A stretch of DNA of 64,000 bases from Sphingobium sp. TKS (GTDB lineage: Bacteria; Pseudomonadota; Alphaproteobacteria; Sphingomonadales; Sphingomonadaceae), in the NCBI RefSeq assembly GCF_001563265.1, contig NZ_CP005085.1, forward strand, positions 62,001 to 126,000, read 5' to 3'. The notes beneath the pieces are model-generated. The model did no database searches and was not told where the DNA came from. It saw nothing but the letters and a program-made list of their open reading frames with translations. Position numbers and translations under genes: made by a program. Positions 9,801-18,810 of the stretch are shown one piece after another (position 1 is the stretch's first letter; each line of letters starts with the position of its first letter).

Positions 9801-10394
9801 CTATGGGTTTGGGAACCTGATCGAAAGGACAGGCTTTGGCACTGCGTTCTTGCGCGACGCACTGCGTAGGGTCTTGGCCGACCCCGCCGGCTTCTTGACC
9901 GCTGGCTTGCGGCCGGGCTGTCGCGCCGGGATGTCCGATGCGGGGGCGGCACCGGTGGTCGGGGATGGCACGGGAGCATTCGCAAGCGCTGCGGGCTTGC
10001 GGCCAAGGCCCAGTTTTCGGGCGATGGCGCGGCGCGCTTGCGAATAGCCGGCCGCCACCAGCGGATAGTCTGCCGGGAGCTTATAGCGCTCACGATATTG
10101 CGCGGGTGTGAGGCCGTGTCCTGAAAGATGGCGCTTGAGAGTCTTGTACGGCTTACCGTCGATGAGGCTGAGGATGTGGTCGGGCGAAGCGATGCTCTTG
10201 CGGATCGAAACCGCCGGCGTGAACTTCTCCGCCGTCGGGATTGTCGCCGGGCTGATCAGGTCCTGCCTGAGGGCTGCGCGGGTGGTTCTGATCAGCTCTG
10301 GCAAGGCTCCGGCTTCAAGGCTGTTATTTGATACAAAGGCGCTCAGCAGTTGCACGGCAAGGGCGGTGACATCCGGTTGAGCGTCAATTGTCAT
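9801..10394 (-). CDS. MucR/Ros family transcriptional regulator
   Basis: A 197-aa protein with the MucR core IRKSI..DHILSLIDGKPYKTLKRHLSGHGLTPAQYRERYKLP, followed by YPLVAAGYSQARRAIARKLGLG. These are hallmarks of the Ros/MucR DNA-binding family of Alphaproteobacteria, known to control exopolysaccharide, motility and plasmid genes. The C terminus (about residue 130 on) is a Pro/Ala/Lys-rich tail. The zinc-coordinating first Cys pair of Ros is not evident, as in many MucR proteins. I start at ATG 10394 (MTIDAQ); the longer frame to 10454 adds 20 residues unlike the family. Regulation of the polysaccharide or tra genes in this window is plausible but unproven. Confidence 0.85.
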   Translation of the reverse strand: MTIDAQPDVTALAVQLLSAFVSNNSLEAGALPELIRTTRAALRQDLISPATIPTAEKFTPAVSIRKSIASPDHILSLIDGKPYKTLKRHLSGHGLTPAQYRERYKLPADYPLVAAGYSQARRAIARKLGLGRKPAALANAPVPSPTTGAAPASDIPARQPGRKPAVKKPAGSAKTLRSASRKNAVPKPVLSIRFPNP

Positions 10395-10626
10395 GTTTGA
10401 AGACCTGTGAGGAAGTAATGGCGGGCTTGTTGCCGCTCGTGAGCCAAAATGCAAATGCTATTGGTGAAGCGAAGTGGCAGTCGGAATGGGAAATCCCGCG
10501 CTCTGTGCGGGCGCAGGGAGGAGAATGCGGGGCGGAGATCGGGGCGACGCGCGAGCGTGAGTCCCGCTCTGCGACTGTTCGGCCCTCCAAGATATTGGGC
10601 ATCATGGTCCAGGCTTCACGACGCGT

Positions 10627-11304
10627 TCAATCGAAGCCGAGCGCCTTCGTGATTCTGGCGATCTCTTCCCTGTCAATTATATTGGGCGCTCTTGCCTGCC
10701 GGGGGTTCAGTAGGCTCCTGTTGAGAGGCTTGGCATAGTACAGCCATTCACGGCGCGCACCGCGCATAAGGGCGTCCGCAATTTCCGCATCTTCTTCGTT
10801 CCGATATTCAAAAAGATCGATATGAATGGTCGAGATGCCTTTGAGGCGATCGGCATCAGCAAACTGATCCATGGTCTTCCGCTTGATCCGGGTAACGATA
10901 CGCAGGCTTTGGCCTTTTTGGGCATTGATCACATGAACGGGGTGCTCTTCGAAGCTTTGCTCTGCGATCGAAAATATTTCGGCATGGCCGACCCTGCCCA
11001 AGACGGGAGGAATGCGAAGCGACCGCCGCTCCAATAAAATGGCCGCTATGAAGTTCAGGGCAGCCGCGTTAGTCGCGGCTTCGCAGGATACACCATGCCC
11101 GGATGCATGCGCGAAGTGGGCTTCTTTGATGTCACCCTTCTTTGCTACGAGCGGCGAGCCGCATTCGCATAACAGGCCCTGGCCACCGCCCCTGTCGGCT
11201 TCGTCGATGAAGATTTTGCGTCCTTCGCGGGCATCATGGCCCCAGACAATCATCGCCCTGCCGTGGCTCCCGATCACATAACCAAGAGAGTTGCGGTGCT
11301 GCAT
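10627..11304 (-). CDS. CoiA-like/conserved hypothetical protein
   Basis: A 225-aa protein. Around residues 40-65 it has a Cys-containing motif, LCECGSPLVAKKGDIKEAHFAH, resembling the zinc-finger-like N terminus of competence protein CoiA and related plasmid proteins. No nuclease motif could be verified in the remainder. The start is uncertain: ATG 11304 is used, while the frame is open to an ATG at 11379. It stands between the MucR gene and the lytic transglycosylase and is transcribed away from the tra operon. Confidence 0.5.
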   Translation of the reverse strand: MQHRNSLGYVIGSHGRAMIVWGHDAREGRKIFIDEADRGGGQGLLCECGSPLVAKKGDIKEAHFAHASGHGVSCEAATNAAALNFIAAILLERRSLRIPPVLGRVGHAEIFSIAEQSFEEHPVHVINAQKGQSLRIVTRIKRKTMDQFADADRLKGISTIHIDLFEYRNEEDAEIADALMRGARREWLYYAKPLNRSLLNPRQARAPNIIDREEIARITKALGFD

Positions 11305-11709
11305 CAAGCCATTCAACCAGATCGACAGGAAATGACAAGCCGCATGCGGTATCGCGGATTGATAAGTCCGGGTTTGCATTTCCGCCGATCGCGCAAGGAT
11401 GCGAGAGCGAGATGACGGGGCCCTTCGTGGCTCGAGGGCGCATCTTTTCGGGTCCGCTGGCCGGCGCGACAGCGCATGTCACCGCCTTTGTCGAGGGCGG
11501 ACATGTGGGGCGGAACAGCCTCGTCGATGCCGATGCATCTCCTTGCCCCATGGCGGACGCGCATTTGCCGTGCTCCCGAGTCAATTCGGGAAAACTGACC
11601 CTGGAGATGTCTTTGCTGGAATGGGGTGCCATTTGGGCGGCCAAGGAAAGGATTGACAGGATCTTGCGGCATGATGTCCAAATGAGTCTAAAGGAATGGA
11701 GAAGCATTC
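11305..11709. other. intergenic, no supported gene
   Basis: About 400 bp between divergent genes. Overlapping open frames exist on both strands (plus 11412-11792, minus 11313-11681), but neither shows family resemblance, and the plus-strand frame would overlap the start of the lytic transglycosylase. Confidence 0.45.
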
Positions 11710-12612
11710 ATGCGCAGAAGGAAAATTCTGTTCTTATGGTTGCTGATTTGGCCGGGCTGCGCCCAGGCAGGAGCGGGGGAGCCGAGCCATAAGGTGGAGT
11801 TGATCCAGATGGCGGGGCGTTCGGCCCGCCTTCCTGTCGAGGCGGGAGAGCGCGACGGTTCAGCCGACGCTTTCCACGACAGCATCGACCCTGTTTCGCG
11901 GTTCCGGATCCATGGGCTCTGCCGCGCTCCGCGGAAGTGGCAGGAGGCCCGCGCCACTGGCTGGCCGTGCGGTCGCGCGATCGAGCGGGAGGGGCGGGAT
12001 CACAGTTCGCAAAGCCATGAAATCGCCGCCATGCCGATTCCGGGGTGGATGCAGCCTGGAGGATTCCAGGCCGACATTTCCCTTCCTGACTGTGCGCCAG
12101 CCGCCTATCGGCCGGCAGGCTTCCTGAGTGCGGCTGCCGAAGAGCGGCGAGCCGCCCATTTTGACGCCATGCACGCCATGGCATGCAAATTTGGCATTCC
12201 CGTGGGACTTTTCGACGCGCTGATCATGCAGGAAAGCGCATACCGCCCGCGTGCGGTGTCGCCCAAAAATGCCTTCGGCCTTGCTCAACTGATGCCGCAA
12301 ACCGCCGCCGAACTGGGCGTCGATCGTTATGATGTGGTCCAGAATCTTCTCGGGGGCGCGAAATATCTGCGCGCCCAGCTTGACCGCTTTGGCCATTATC
12401 CACTTGCCCTTGCCGCCTATAATGCCGGGCCGGGGCGGATCCGCAACGCAGAGATGCCGCCCATTGCCGAGACGCGGCGCTATGTCGCCGATATTCTTGC
12501 GAACTGGAACCGGCTCGAGGGTCTGGTGAGCAGGCCTGCCCCTCTTGCGGGACCCGCGCGCTCTCCTGCGCGGGAACCTGCAAGCAGGCGGGCCAATATC
12601 ATGATCTTCTGA
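11710..12612 (+). CDS. lytic transglycosylase (SLT domain), conjugation-associated
   Basis: A 300-aa secreted muramidase. An N-terminal signal peptide (MRRRKILFLWLLIW...AQA) is followed by about 110 residues with no recognised domain, then an SLT catalytic domain with Glu in IMQESAYRPRAVS, the core FGLAQLMPQTA and AYNAGPG. It would cut peptidoglycan in the periplasm. A transglycosylase (VirB1/Orf169 type) commonly accompanies type IV secretion genes, and the tra operon begins 1.2 kb downstream. A GGAG lies upstream of ATG 11710. The segment at residues 25-135 is odd and may be a linker. Confidence 0.85.
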   Translation: MRRRKILFLWLLIWPGCAQAGAGEPSHKVELIQMAGRSARLPVEAGERDGSADAFHDSIDPVSRFRIHGLCRAPRKWQEARATGWPCGRAIEREGRDHSSQSHEIAAMPIPGWMQPGGFQADISLPDCAPAAYRPAGFLSAAAEERRAAHFDAMHAMACKFGIPVGLFDALIMQESAYRPRAVSPKNAFGLAQLMPQTAAELGVDRYDVVQNLLGGAKYLRAQLDRFGHYPLALAAYNAGPGRIRNAEMPPIAETRRYVADILANWNRLEGLVSRPAPLAGPARSPAREPASRRANIMIF

Positions 12613-12623
12613 GGCGGTAGATG

Positions 12624-12637
12624 GTGGCCGCGGCCAC
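12624..12637. terminator. palindrome between convergent genes
   Basis: GTGGCCGCGGCCAC is a perfect 14-bp palindrome in the 42-bp gap between the convergent transglycosylase and HTH genes. It could act as a bidirectional transcription end. There is no T-run, so this is tentative. Confidence 0.3.
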
Positions 12638-12654
12638 TGGCCTGGCCGCGTCGC

Positions 12655-13158
12655 TCAGAGTTCCATGAAGGAATTGCGGCGGGCGAGCATGGAAAGGACG
12701 GTGTCCATCATCTTCTTTGTCACGCCCGCCGTCAGGCTTTGGGACCATTCTTCCTTGAAAAAAGATCCGTCCACGCCGTGTATCTCCTTGATTGCCTGCA
12801 TGATCGACCGGGGAAGGTCGACATAGAAGCGCGCCAGGAGCTTGAAGAGGGGACGGTGCTCCGGCTCCTCGCAGAGCCTTGCCTCCACATTGACCGAGGC
12901 CTCGATCAGGCTGATCCCCAGGGCCCTGAAAATCCGGTGTATCTCGGTTAATTGCGGCGCCCTGCGCTGGAGGGGGTTGCGATGAAGGATCCGTCCAAGA
13001 CGACTTTTGTTGATGCCGCAGGCGAGGGAAAGTGCCCGTAGCGTGAGCTTCCTGCCGTCAATAATTTCCAGTATGAAGCTGATGCAGGCACGCAATTCCT
13101 GATCGTCAGCATCGTCAACGCCGTCAGAATCGGCAGCCGACTTCACAAGTCGCGTCAT
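12655..13158 (-). CDS. HTH (XRE-like) regulatory protein divergent from tra operon
   Basis: A 167-aa protein. Residues about 35-75 form a helix-turn-helix (LTLRALSLACGINKSRLGRILHR) followed by EIHRIFRALGISL, like the XRE fold. The C-terminal half (FYVDLPRSIMQAIKEIHGVDGS) is unidentified. It reads away from the tra operon across a 617-bp region, a position typical of a repressor of transfer genes. That role is inference. Confidence 0.6.
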   Translation of the reverse strand: MTRLVKSAADSDGVDDADDQELRACISFILEIIDGRKLTLRALSLACGINKSRLGRILHRNPLQRRAPQLTEIHRIFRALGISLIEASVNVEARLCEEPEHRPLFKLLARFYVDLPRSIMQAIKEIHGVDGSFFKEEWSQSLTAGVTKKMMDTVLSMLARRNSFMEL

Positions 13159-13775
13159 AGCGCCCCTCCCTGTTTATTCGTTCATGACAAGGGGAGTTGA
13201 TCAGAGATTTTCCATCACGACAAGGCCTTATGCGAATATTTGCTTCACAATGAATGAAAACTTGCCAATCCTTGATACCCAAAAGTGCCGTGTCAGAGCG
13301 CCTTCTTAGCCGGGCAGCAGAGAATGACCACATGGTCGCATTGCCTGAAAAATAGGGCGCTTTGCCCCACCCGAGGGGCTTTTGATCGTGGGGGGGGTCC
13401 GCACTGGCGAGCGCTGCCATCGGGCAAGCCTCCTACCTGCAAGTTTTGTCGCTCACGCCCGCGTGCGTTTCCCAAAGATACGGCAGATACATCCAAGTCA
13501 CTGCGAGTCGAAAGGAAAACGAATCAATAATTATATGGCGTCACGATCTGTCCCGGTGATAAGGATCAGCATCCACCATTGCGGGAACAGATTGTCCCTA
13601 AACTATCAAACGAGTCCCTTCTTCAGGGACGAAGACTTAGTTTGAAGCGATATTATCTAATACAACAGGTAAATACCGACATATGGCTACGATCGGAGCT
13701 TGAATCCTTCGTTAACTATGGAACATCCTTTCACCAGGCGCAGATTGATTGCGTCGCTCACCGAAGGAAAATCCG
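13159..13775. other. 617-bp regulatory region upstream of tra operon
   Basis: No gene is recognised. It holds a short terminator-like hairpin (GCCCC-6-GGGGC then TTTT, 13364-13383) and a hairpin GTCCCT-TCTTC-AGGGAC (13614-13630). The right half is A+T-rich and should contain the tra promoter. An origin of transfer could sit here, but I see no recognisable nic site. Confidence 0.5.
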
Positions 13776-14096
13776 ATGCATTCTCTCCTCAACTCAGCCG
13801 GGCGCGTGGAGGCGGCAGTCTTCGCCATGCTCCTGGTCGCCTTTGCCCTTTTCCTGTTCGCAGGCCCGGCCTTTGCCGGCGCCGATGCGACATTCGATAC
13901 GGCTGAAACCACCTTCACCGGCTTTCTCGAGGGATCGGGCGGCCGCATCATCACCATCCTGTCGCTTGTCGGTGGGATCGTGGGCCTTGCCTCGGGCCGC
14001 TTCTCGCTCGGCCAGATCGCCATTCCGGTGGGCGTGGGTGTCGGCGCCGGCACCGGCATACCGATCGTGACCTCGACCGTGACGGCCGTGATCTGA
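13776..14096 (+). CDS. TraA/VirB2-like pilin
   Basis: A 106-aa prepilin. A long hydrophobic signal ends AGPAFA before GADATFD. Two hydrophobic segments follow (IITILSLVGGIVGLASG; IPVGVGVGAGTGIPIVTS), as in TrbC/VirB2/TraA pilins. It would be the subunit of the conjugative pilus, processed in the inner membrane. ATG 13776 follows GAAGGAAA; an in-frame ATG at 13749 has no binding site. First gene of the tra operon. Confidence 0.75.
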   Translation: MHSLLNSAGRVEAAVFAMLLVAFALFLFAGPAFAGADATFDTAETTFTGFLEGSGGRIITILSLVGGIVGLASGRFSLGQIAIPVGVGVGAGTGIPIVTSTVTAVI

Positions 14097-14157
14097 AGCT
14101 TTCCTGGCGAGGCTGGCGCGCGTGTTGCTCCAGTCTGGCCAGGGGGAGGGTGGTGAT

Positions 14158-14448
14158 ATGGCGCAGGACAGATACATGATTCCGGCTCATCTGGACGATC
14201 CTGAGCTGATCGGGTTGTGGACGCTCGATGAGTTCCTGGCGATGGTTCTTCCATTCGTCTGGGGCATCCTGTTTCAGCATATCCTCATTGGCATGGCGCT
14301 CGCCGCGGCAGGCTGGTGGGGTCTGCGGAAAGCAAAGGCAGGACGCGCGGGATCTTGGTTTCTGCACCTTGCCTACTGGCATCTGCCGTCCGGTTTTACC
14401 GGCCTGCAGGCCACGCCACCCTCCTACCTCCGACTGATGGCGGGCTGA
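14158..14448 (+). CDS. traL: TraL, conjugative pilus assembly protein
   Basis: A 96-aa membrane protein resembling TraL of F-type systems (about 91 aa): N-terminal motif IPAHLDDPELIGLWTLDE, then a transmembrane stretch (FLAMVLPFVWGILFQHIL and IGMALAAAGWWGLRK), with a conserved YWHLP near the end. TraL is an inner-membrane part of the F-type secretion channel. ATG 14158 is preceded by GGGGGAGGG. It sits between pilin and TraE as in F. Confidence 0.85.
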   Translation: MAQDRYMIPAHLDDPELIGLWTLDEFLAMVLPFVWGILFQHILIGMALAAAGWWGLRKAKAGRAGSWFLHLAYWHLPSGFTGLQATPPSYLRLMAG

Positions 14449-14449
14449 C

Positions 14450-15016
14450 ATGGACCTGTCCTACCAGCATTCCCATCACCAGCGGGTTATAAGACAACGA
14501 AACCTGTTCGGGATAATGGCTGCTCTGCTCGCAGCCCTCAGCCTTGTCCTGCTTTTCTGCCTTGGTACCCGCGATCGCGAGATCGTGCTGCAGCCGGTGC
14601 TGCGTTCACCGCTTGCCATCAGCTCCTCAGGCGTTTCGCGCGACTATCTCGAGATGATCACTCGCGATGTCGTCCTGCTGACGCTCAATCGCAGCCCGCA
14701 AAATCTGGAATATTGGCTCGACGCCGTTCTCGATATCACAGCGCCCCGGGTGCAGGGCGCCATCAAGGCCGATCTTCTGAAGATCGTCGAGGAGCAGCGT
14801 GGATCCTCCGTATCGCAATTCTTCACGATCCAGTCGATGTCGCTGGACACCGGCAAGCTCCGCTCGGAGGTGACGGGGGACCTGAACACGGTCGTAGGCA
14901 GCAAGCTTGTCTCCAGGCAGCGCCGGACCTTCCGCTACGACTGGGAATATTCCGGGCTCAGCCTGAAGCTGGTTGGCTTTGGTATCGTCGAGAAGTCCGA
15001 CGGGAAGGATCCATGA
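14450..15016 (+). CDS. traE: TraE, type IV secretion protein (VirB5/8-like position)
   Basis: A 188-aa protein, the same size as F TraE. A short cytoplasmic N terminus is followed by one transmembrane helix (about residues 21-40) and a periplasmic domain with SRDYLEMITRDVVLLTLNRSP and TFRYDWEYSGLSLKL, typical of TraE. It is a bitopic inner-membrane component of the conjugation channel. The stop overlaps the TraK start by 4 bases. Confidence 0.9.
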   Translation: MDLSYQHSHHQRVIRQRNLFGIMAALLAALSLVLLFCLGTRDREIVLQPVLRSPLAISSSGVSRDYLEMITRDVVLLTLNRSPQNLEYWLDAVLDITAPRVQGAIKADLLKIVEEQRGSSVSQFFTIQSMSLDTGKLRSEVTGDLNTVVGSKLVSRQRRTFRYDWEYSGLSLKLVGFGIVEKSDGKDP

Positions 15017-15810
15017 TGTCCATCGCTCTTCTTGCCGGCGTTGTGACCGGCCTTGCCTTTCTCACGCGCGTTCATTGCACCGCGAGCCGAATGGTCGGCG
15101 CCTGCCTTCTTGCCCTTGTGTTCGTCCTTGAAAGCGCGCCGGCCCTTGCCGACCAGACCATCATGGCATCGGACAGCGCGCAGGTGGATTGTCACGCCTC
15201 CGCGAAGGATCTCACCCGGATCAGCCTTGTGGATGATGGCTTTGCCAGCGTCTCGAAGATTGCCACGGGCAATCCGGGCGATGATTTCTCGGTGGTCAAC
15301 GAACCGGTGCGCGGAGACATCTATCTTTCCGTGCCGGACGGATATGGCAAGACGGCCCTGTCCTTCTTCGGCACGAGCAAGCGCGGCTATGTCTACAAGT
15401 TCCTGTGCAGGATCGGCGGTGACCAGGCAGAGCAGGTGTTCGTCTCCAATCCCGAGATCGAGAGTGCTGTCGAGGAGAGGACCGGGCCGGTTGCCGCGCC
15501 GCAGGATGCGGCGGTAGCGTTGATCGAGGCGATGGCGGGCGGCCACACGGCCGCTGGCTACGAGATGCGGCAGCGCTCGCTGCGGTCTGTGCAGGTGGGC
15601 GATCTCACGGTGCGGATGATTGCGGAATATCGCGGCGCTGACCTTAGCGGGAAGATCCTGCGCATTGAAAACCGCAGCGGCGATCCGGTCGAGCTCGATG
15701 AAGGGACGATCGCGCCCTCCGATGCGCTCGCGGTTTCGATCGCAGAGCCCCGTCTCGGCCCAGGCAAGGCGACAACCGCCTATCTTGTTTCGCGCAGCGG
15801 GAGGCCATGA
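15013..15810 (+). CDS. traK: TraK, periplasmic/outer-membrane core protein (VirB9-like)
   Basis: A 265-aa secreted protein. A hydrophobic leader ends near ALADQT; the remainder is beta-rich, ending with the TraK-like GPGKATTAYLVSR. TraK works like VirB9 in the outer-membrane core with TraV and TraB. ATG 15013 overlaps the traE stop (ATGA); the frame is open far upstream, but that part shadows traE. A second ATG at 15016 is an alternative. Confidence 0.87.
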   Translation: MMSIALLAGVVTGLAFLTRVHCTASRMVGACLLALVFVLESAPALADQTIMASDSAQVDCHASAKDLTRISLVDDGFASVSKIATGNPGDDFSVVNEPVRGDIYLSVPDGYGKTALSFFGTSKRGYVYKFLCRIGGDQAEQVFVSNPEIESAVEERTGPVAAPQDAAVALIEAMAGGHTAAGYEMRQRSLRSVQVGDLTVRMIAEYRGADLSGKILRIENRSGDPVELDEGTIAPSDALAVSIAEPRLGPGKATTAYLVSRSGRP

Positions 15811-17111
15811 TGCGCATCGCCGATCTGTTCAAAACCCGCCGCCAGACGCCTGAGCCTGGCGACGATGCGGGCGTTTCTCCTCTCGCCCCTGATCTCGCCG
15901 CCAATGAGCAGGTCCGTCGCCGGCAGCGGATGCTTCTTGCAAGCGCGGCGGCCGTTGGCCTTGCCCTTTCATGCTTCTGGATCTTCAGCGGCGATGAGCC
16001 AGAGGCTGATCCGCAAACAGACGAAAAGAGCGACGTCACGGTTTCGACGAGGGATCTGGTCAATCGCAACCTCTCGCAGCAGGAATGGATGGCGCTTTCC
16101 GAGCAACAGTTCGAGCGGCAGGAAAATCAGCTCAAGGCGGTCGGCGGACAGCAGCAGCGTCTCGATGCGCTGGCAGCGCAGCTCGAGGCTCTCAAGGGCC
16201 AGAACCAGGCCATGCAGGCAGATGGCCAGCGGGTATTGAGCGCCTACCAGGCGGAAAATGAGCAGCTCAGGCGCCGGATTGCAGATCGTGGACCGCAGGC
16301 GCCCGCAGCGCAGGACAGGCGCGCCCTCCCGCCCGATGGGCCGAACAATTCACCGTCTGCAGGGCCGGCAGCGCTGCTGCGGCCAAGCGAAGTGAAGATG
16401 GTGAGCTTTGCCGGCGGCGAGGGCGGGACGGCCACCAGGGCGGCCAAGGGAAACACGGTCTACACCGACAGCCCCAATTATCTGCCGCCGAACAGCTTCG
16501 CTCGCGCCCGCGTCATCGTTGGCGTCGATGCGAGCGCGGGGGTAGGCAGCCAATCCGATCCGCTTCCGGTTGTCCTGCGGGTTACCGGGCCGGCGAGGTC
16601 TGTCTTCGCCAATGGCAGGCTCCTCACCACCCGCATCCAGGGTTGCCTCGTCAACGGCGCGGCGCGCGGCGATCTCTCGAGCGAAAAGGTCTATGTCAAG
16701 CTCCAGAAGATGACCTGTCCGCAGCCCGGCGGCCGCTACGCGGTGTCCGAGGTGAAGGGGTTCATCGCGTTCGGAGGCAAGACCGGCGTGCGCGGCCGGG
16801 TCGTCTCGCGGGAGGGGTCGCTGGTGACGCAGGCGTTCCTCGCCGGGCTGGCGGGCGGCTTTGGCCGCGGGTTCTCCGCCAATGCGAACAGCGTCTTTCA
16901 GGGGGCCACGATCAGTACCGGCGGCAAGCGCGACAAGCTTTCCACCTCGGATATCCTTGAAGGTGGTCTGGGCGAGGGCGTCGCTCAGACGGGAGACATG
17001 GTCTCCAAATATCTGATCGAGCGGGCCGAGCAATATCAGCCCGTGATCGAGATGCCGACCGGCATCGATGTCGAAATCGTCTTCCTGGAGGGGGTCTATG
17101 TCCGCAACTGA
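15807..17111 (+). CDS. traB: TraB, VirB10-like channel scaffold
   Basis: A 434-aa protein: cytoplasmic N terminus, one transmembrane helix (about residues 42-60), a Gln/Glu-rich coiled coil (about 85-155), a Pro-rich linker, and a VirB10/TraB beta-barrel domain (SFARARVIVGVDASAGV, ...GFIAFGGKTGVRGRVVSREG). It spans the envelope and links the inner-membrane ATPase side to the outer-membrane core. Start overlaps the traK stop; end overlaps the DsbC-like gene by 14 bp. Confidence 0.92.
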   Translation: MMRIADLFKTRRQTPEPGDDAGVSPLAPDLAANEQVRRRQRMLLASAAAVGLALSCFWIFSGDEPEADPQTDEKSDVTVSTRDLVNRNLSQQEWMALSEQQFERQENQLKAVGGQQQRLDALAAQLEALKGQNQAMQADGQRVLSAYQAENEQLRRRIADRGPQAPAAQDRRALPPDGPNNSPSAGPAALLRPSEVKMVSFAGGEGGTATRAAKGNTVYTDSPNYLPPNSFARARVIVGVDASAGVGSQSDPLPVVLRVTGPARSVFANGRLLTTRIQGCLVNGAARGDLSSEKVYVKLQKMTCPQPGGRYAVSEVKGFIAFGGKTGVRGRVVSREGSLVTQAFLAGLAGGFGRGFSANANSVFQGATISTGGKRDKLSTSDILEGGLGEGVAQTGDMVSKYLIERAEQYQPVIEMPTGIDVEIVFLEGVYVRN

Positions 17112-17976
17112 TCTGCTGCGCCAAGTTGGGCGCTCCGTGCGCCGGTTCCGGTTCCTGATCGCGGCGGCGGGCGCTGTCGGCCTTGCAAGCCTGGCGCTTG
17201 CCGCCGATGTGCACGTGCCCGACGAGACGGTGCGCGCGGCGTTGCGGGCACGTCTTCCCAGGACCCCCGTGGACGCGGTGGATTGCACGAAGATCAGGGG
17301 CCTTTGTGAGATCGTCGCGGGCGCCAACCTTTTCTACGTCGATCCGGGCGCCCGCTTTCTCGTTATCGGTCGCGTCTATGACATGCAGACCCGGCAGGAC
17401 CTGACGGCTGCCCGGCTTCTCGAGATGAACCCGGACATGCTGGTGGGCGCCGCCGCCTCGGCAAACGCCGCGGCAGGCGCCACCCGCTCGCACGCTGGAC
17501 AGCCCGGCCTTGCATCGGCGGGAAAGGCAGCGGCCGCCAGTGGGCAGGGCGCTCGCTCGCTATCGCTCGCAAAGCTTGGCGAGGATGGCGCAATTATCTG
17601 GGGAAACCGCAAGGGTCCGCGCATCACCGTCTTTTCGGATTTTCGCTGTGGCTATTGCCGCGCTCTCTCCAAAGTCCTGCGAGAAATGAACGTCCAGGTG
17701 GTCGAGCGGCCGATTTCGGTGCTGGGCAGCCGCGCGCTGGCCGATCGGGTCTATTGCGCGAAAAACCGCGAGCGGGCTCTACATGCCGCCTATGCGGGCG
17801 AGCCTCTCAAGGAGACGCCTGACTGCGATACGTCCGGCCTAGATGCCAATGAGGCGTTCGCGCGCGAGCACGGCCTTAACGGTACGCCTGTCATCGTCCG
17901 CGGCGATGGCGCGGTCCTGGAAGGCTATCGTCCGCGCGCGGTCCTCGAAAAATGGCTCAAGGAGAGCCGGTCGTGA
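17098..17976 (+). CDS. DsbC-like thiol:disulfide isomerase of the tra operon
   Basis: A 292-aa periplasmic protein. A signal-like hydrophobic segment (about residues 18-36) is followed by a dimerisation-type N domain and a thioredoxin fold with active site CGYC (Cys184, Cys187) and cis-proline loop GTPVIV. It should form or shuffle disulfides in the cysteine-rich Tra proteins (TraN, TraU, TraH). F encodes TrbB for a comparable task. A Gly/Ala-rich insert (about 115-155) separates the domains. ATG 17098 overlaps traB. Confidence 0.85.
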   Translation: MSATDLLRQVGRSVRRFRFLIAAAGAVGLASLALAADVHVPDETVRAALRARLPRTPVDAVDCTKIRGLCEIVAGANLFYVDPGARFLVIGRVYDMQTRQDLTAARLLEMNPDMLVGAAASANAAAGATRSHAGQPGLASAGKAAAASGQGARSLSLAKLGEDGAIIWGNRKGPRITVFSDFRCGYCRALSKVLREMNVQVVERPISVLGSRALADRVYCAKNRERALHAAYAGEPLKETPDCDTSGLDANEAFAREHGLNGTPVIVRGDGAVLEGYRPRAVLEKWLKESRS

Positions 17977-18809
17977 GCCGGTTCCTGCCGGGCAGGTCCC
18001 CACGGCGACCCGCCCTCGCGGTCTGCCTGCCCGCTCTCGCATCGCTGGGCGCCTGCGCGGGCCTTGGAAGCAACGTGAAGGGCAGCTTCACCTGCTCCGC
18101 GCCTGATGGCATCTGCGCGCCAAGCTCGGTGATCGATGACCGCGCCCTTGCGATGATCACCGACGATCCCTCCGCAATACCCGCCTCTGGCATCTTCGAG
18201 GGAGGAACAAGGCGGGCGAGGCCGCCCGGCCGTATCCTTGCGGGCACGGGAGACGGGACTGGCAGCGGGAGCGCACGGCGGACGGGCGAGCGAGTGCTGC
18301 GGATCATCTTTCCTGCCCATGTCGACGAGCAGGGCCGGCTGCACGAGGCGAGCGCCATCCATGCGGTCGTGGCGGACGGCGAATGGCGCGCGGCTTCGCC
18401 TGGGCCGTTCCCGCTGCGCAATGCGCTGAGCGCTGCGCCGCTGATGCCGGGGCCGCCCGATGTGCCGGATGGAGCCGATCGGCAGCTGCCCGATCCTGAT
18501 GCAGTCGCCGCCGCCCGCGCGCGCGCCGCAGATCCGGTGGCGCGGATCAAGGCGGACGTGGCGCGCCGCCTCGCCCGATTGGCGGAACGAGAGAAGGACG
18601 GCGCTGTGCCTGGGGCCAAGCCGGACGCCGCGGCCACTTTCGCGGCAGGTCAGCGATCCGAGGCGGTGGACGTGCCCGTCCGGTCTGCCCCGTCGGGGGC
18701 GGATAACCCCCGGACCTTGCCGCCGCCGACGAGCCTGGAGCGGTCCGCGTCCCGCCCGGTCACGCTGCGCGCTCCTGATTTTCCCGCCAGCATTCCAGGG
18801 GAGGACTGA
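17973..18809 (+). CDS. traV: TraV lipoprotein, outer-membrane core
   Basis: A 278-aa lipoprotein (F TraV is about 171 aa). It has a GTG start overlapping the upstream stop (GTGA), a leader ending in lipobox LGAC, then GLGSNVKGSFTCSAPDGICAPSS, matching the TraV N terminus with its Cys pair. The long Ala/Arg/Pro-rich C-terminal half is low complexity and accounts for the extra length. It should anchor the TraK-TraB core to the outer membrane (VirB7-like). Confidence 0.85.
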   Translation: MSRFLPGRSPRRPALAVCLPALASLGACAGLGSNVKGSFTCSAPDGICAPSSVIDDRALAMITDDPSAIPASGIFEGGTRRARPPGRILAGTGDGTGSGSARRTGERVLRIIFPAHVDEQGRLHEASAIHAVVADGEWRAASPGPFPLRNALSAAPLMPGPPDVPDGADRQLPDPDAVAAARARAADPVARIKADVARRLARLAEREKDGAVPGAKPDAAATFAAGQRSEAVDVPVRSAPSGADNPRTLPPPTSLERSASRPVTLRAPDFPASIPGED

Positions 18810-18810
18810 G

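Noticed and set aside
12613..12620. GGCGGTAG, resembling the RfaH ops core
   Set aside because: It follows the transglycosylase stop, not a polysaccharide operon leader, and the flanking bases do not fit ops.
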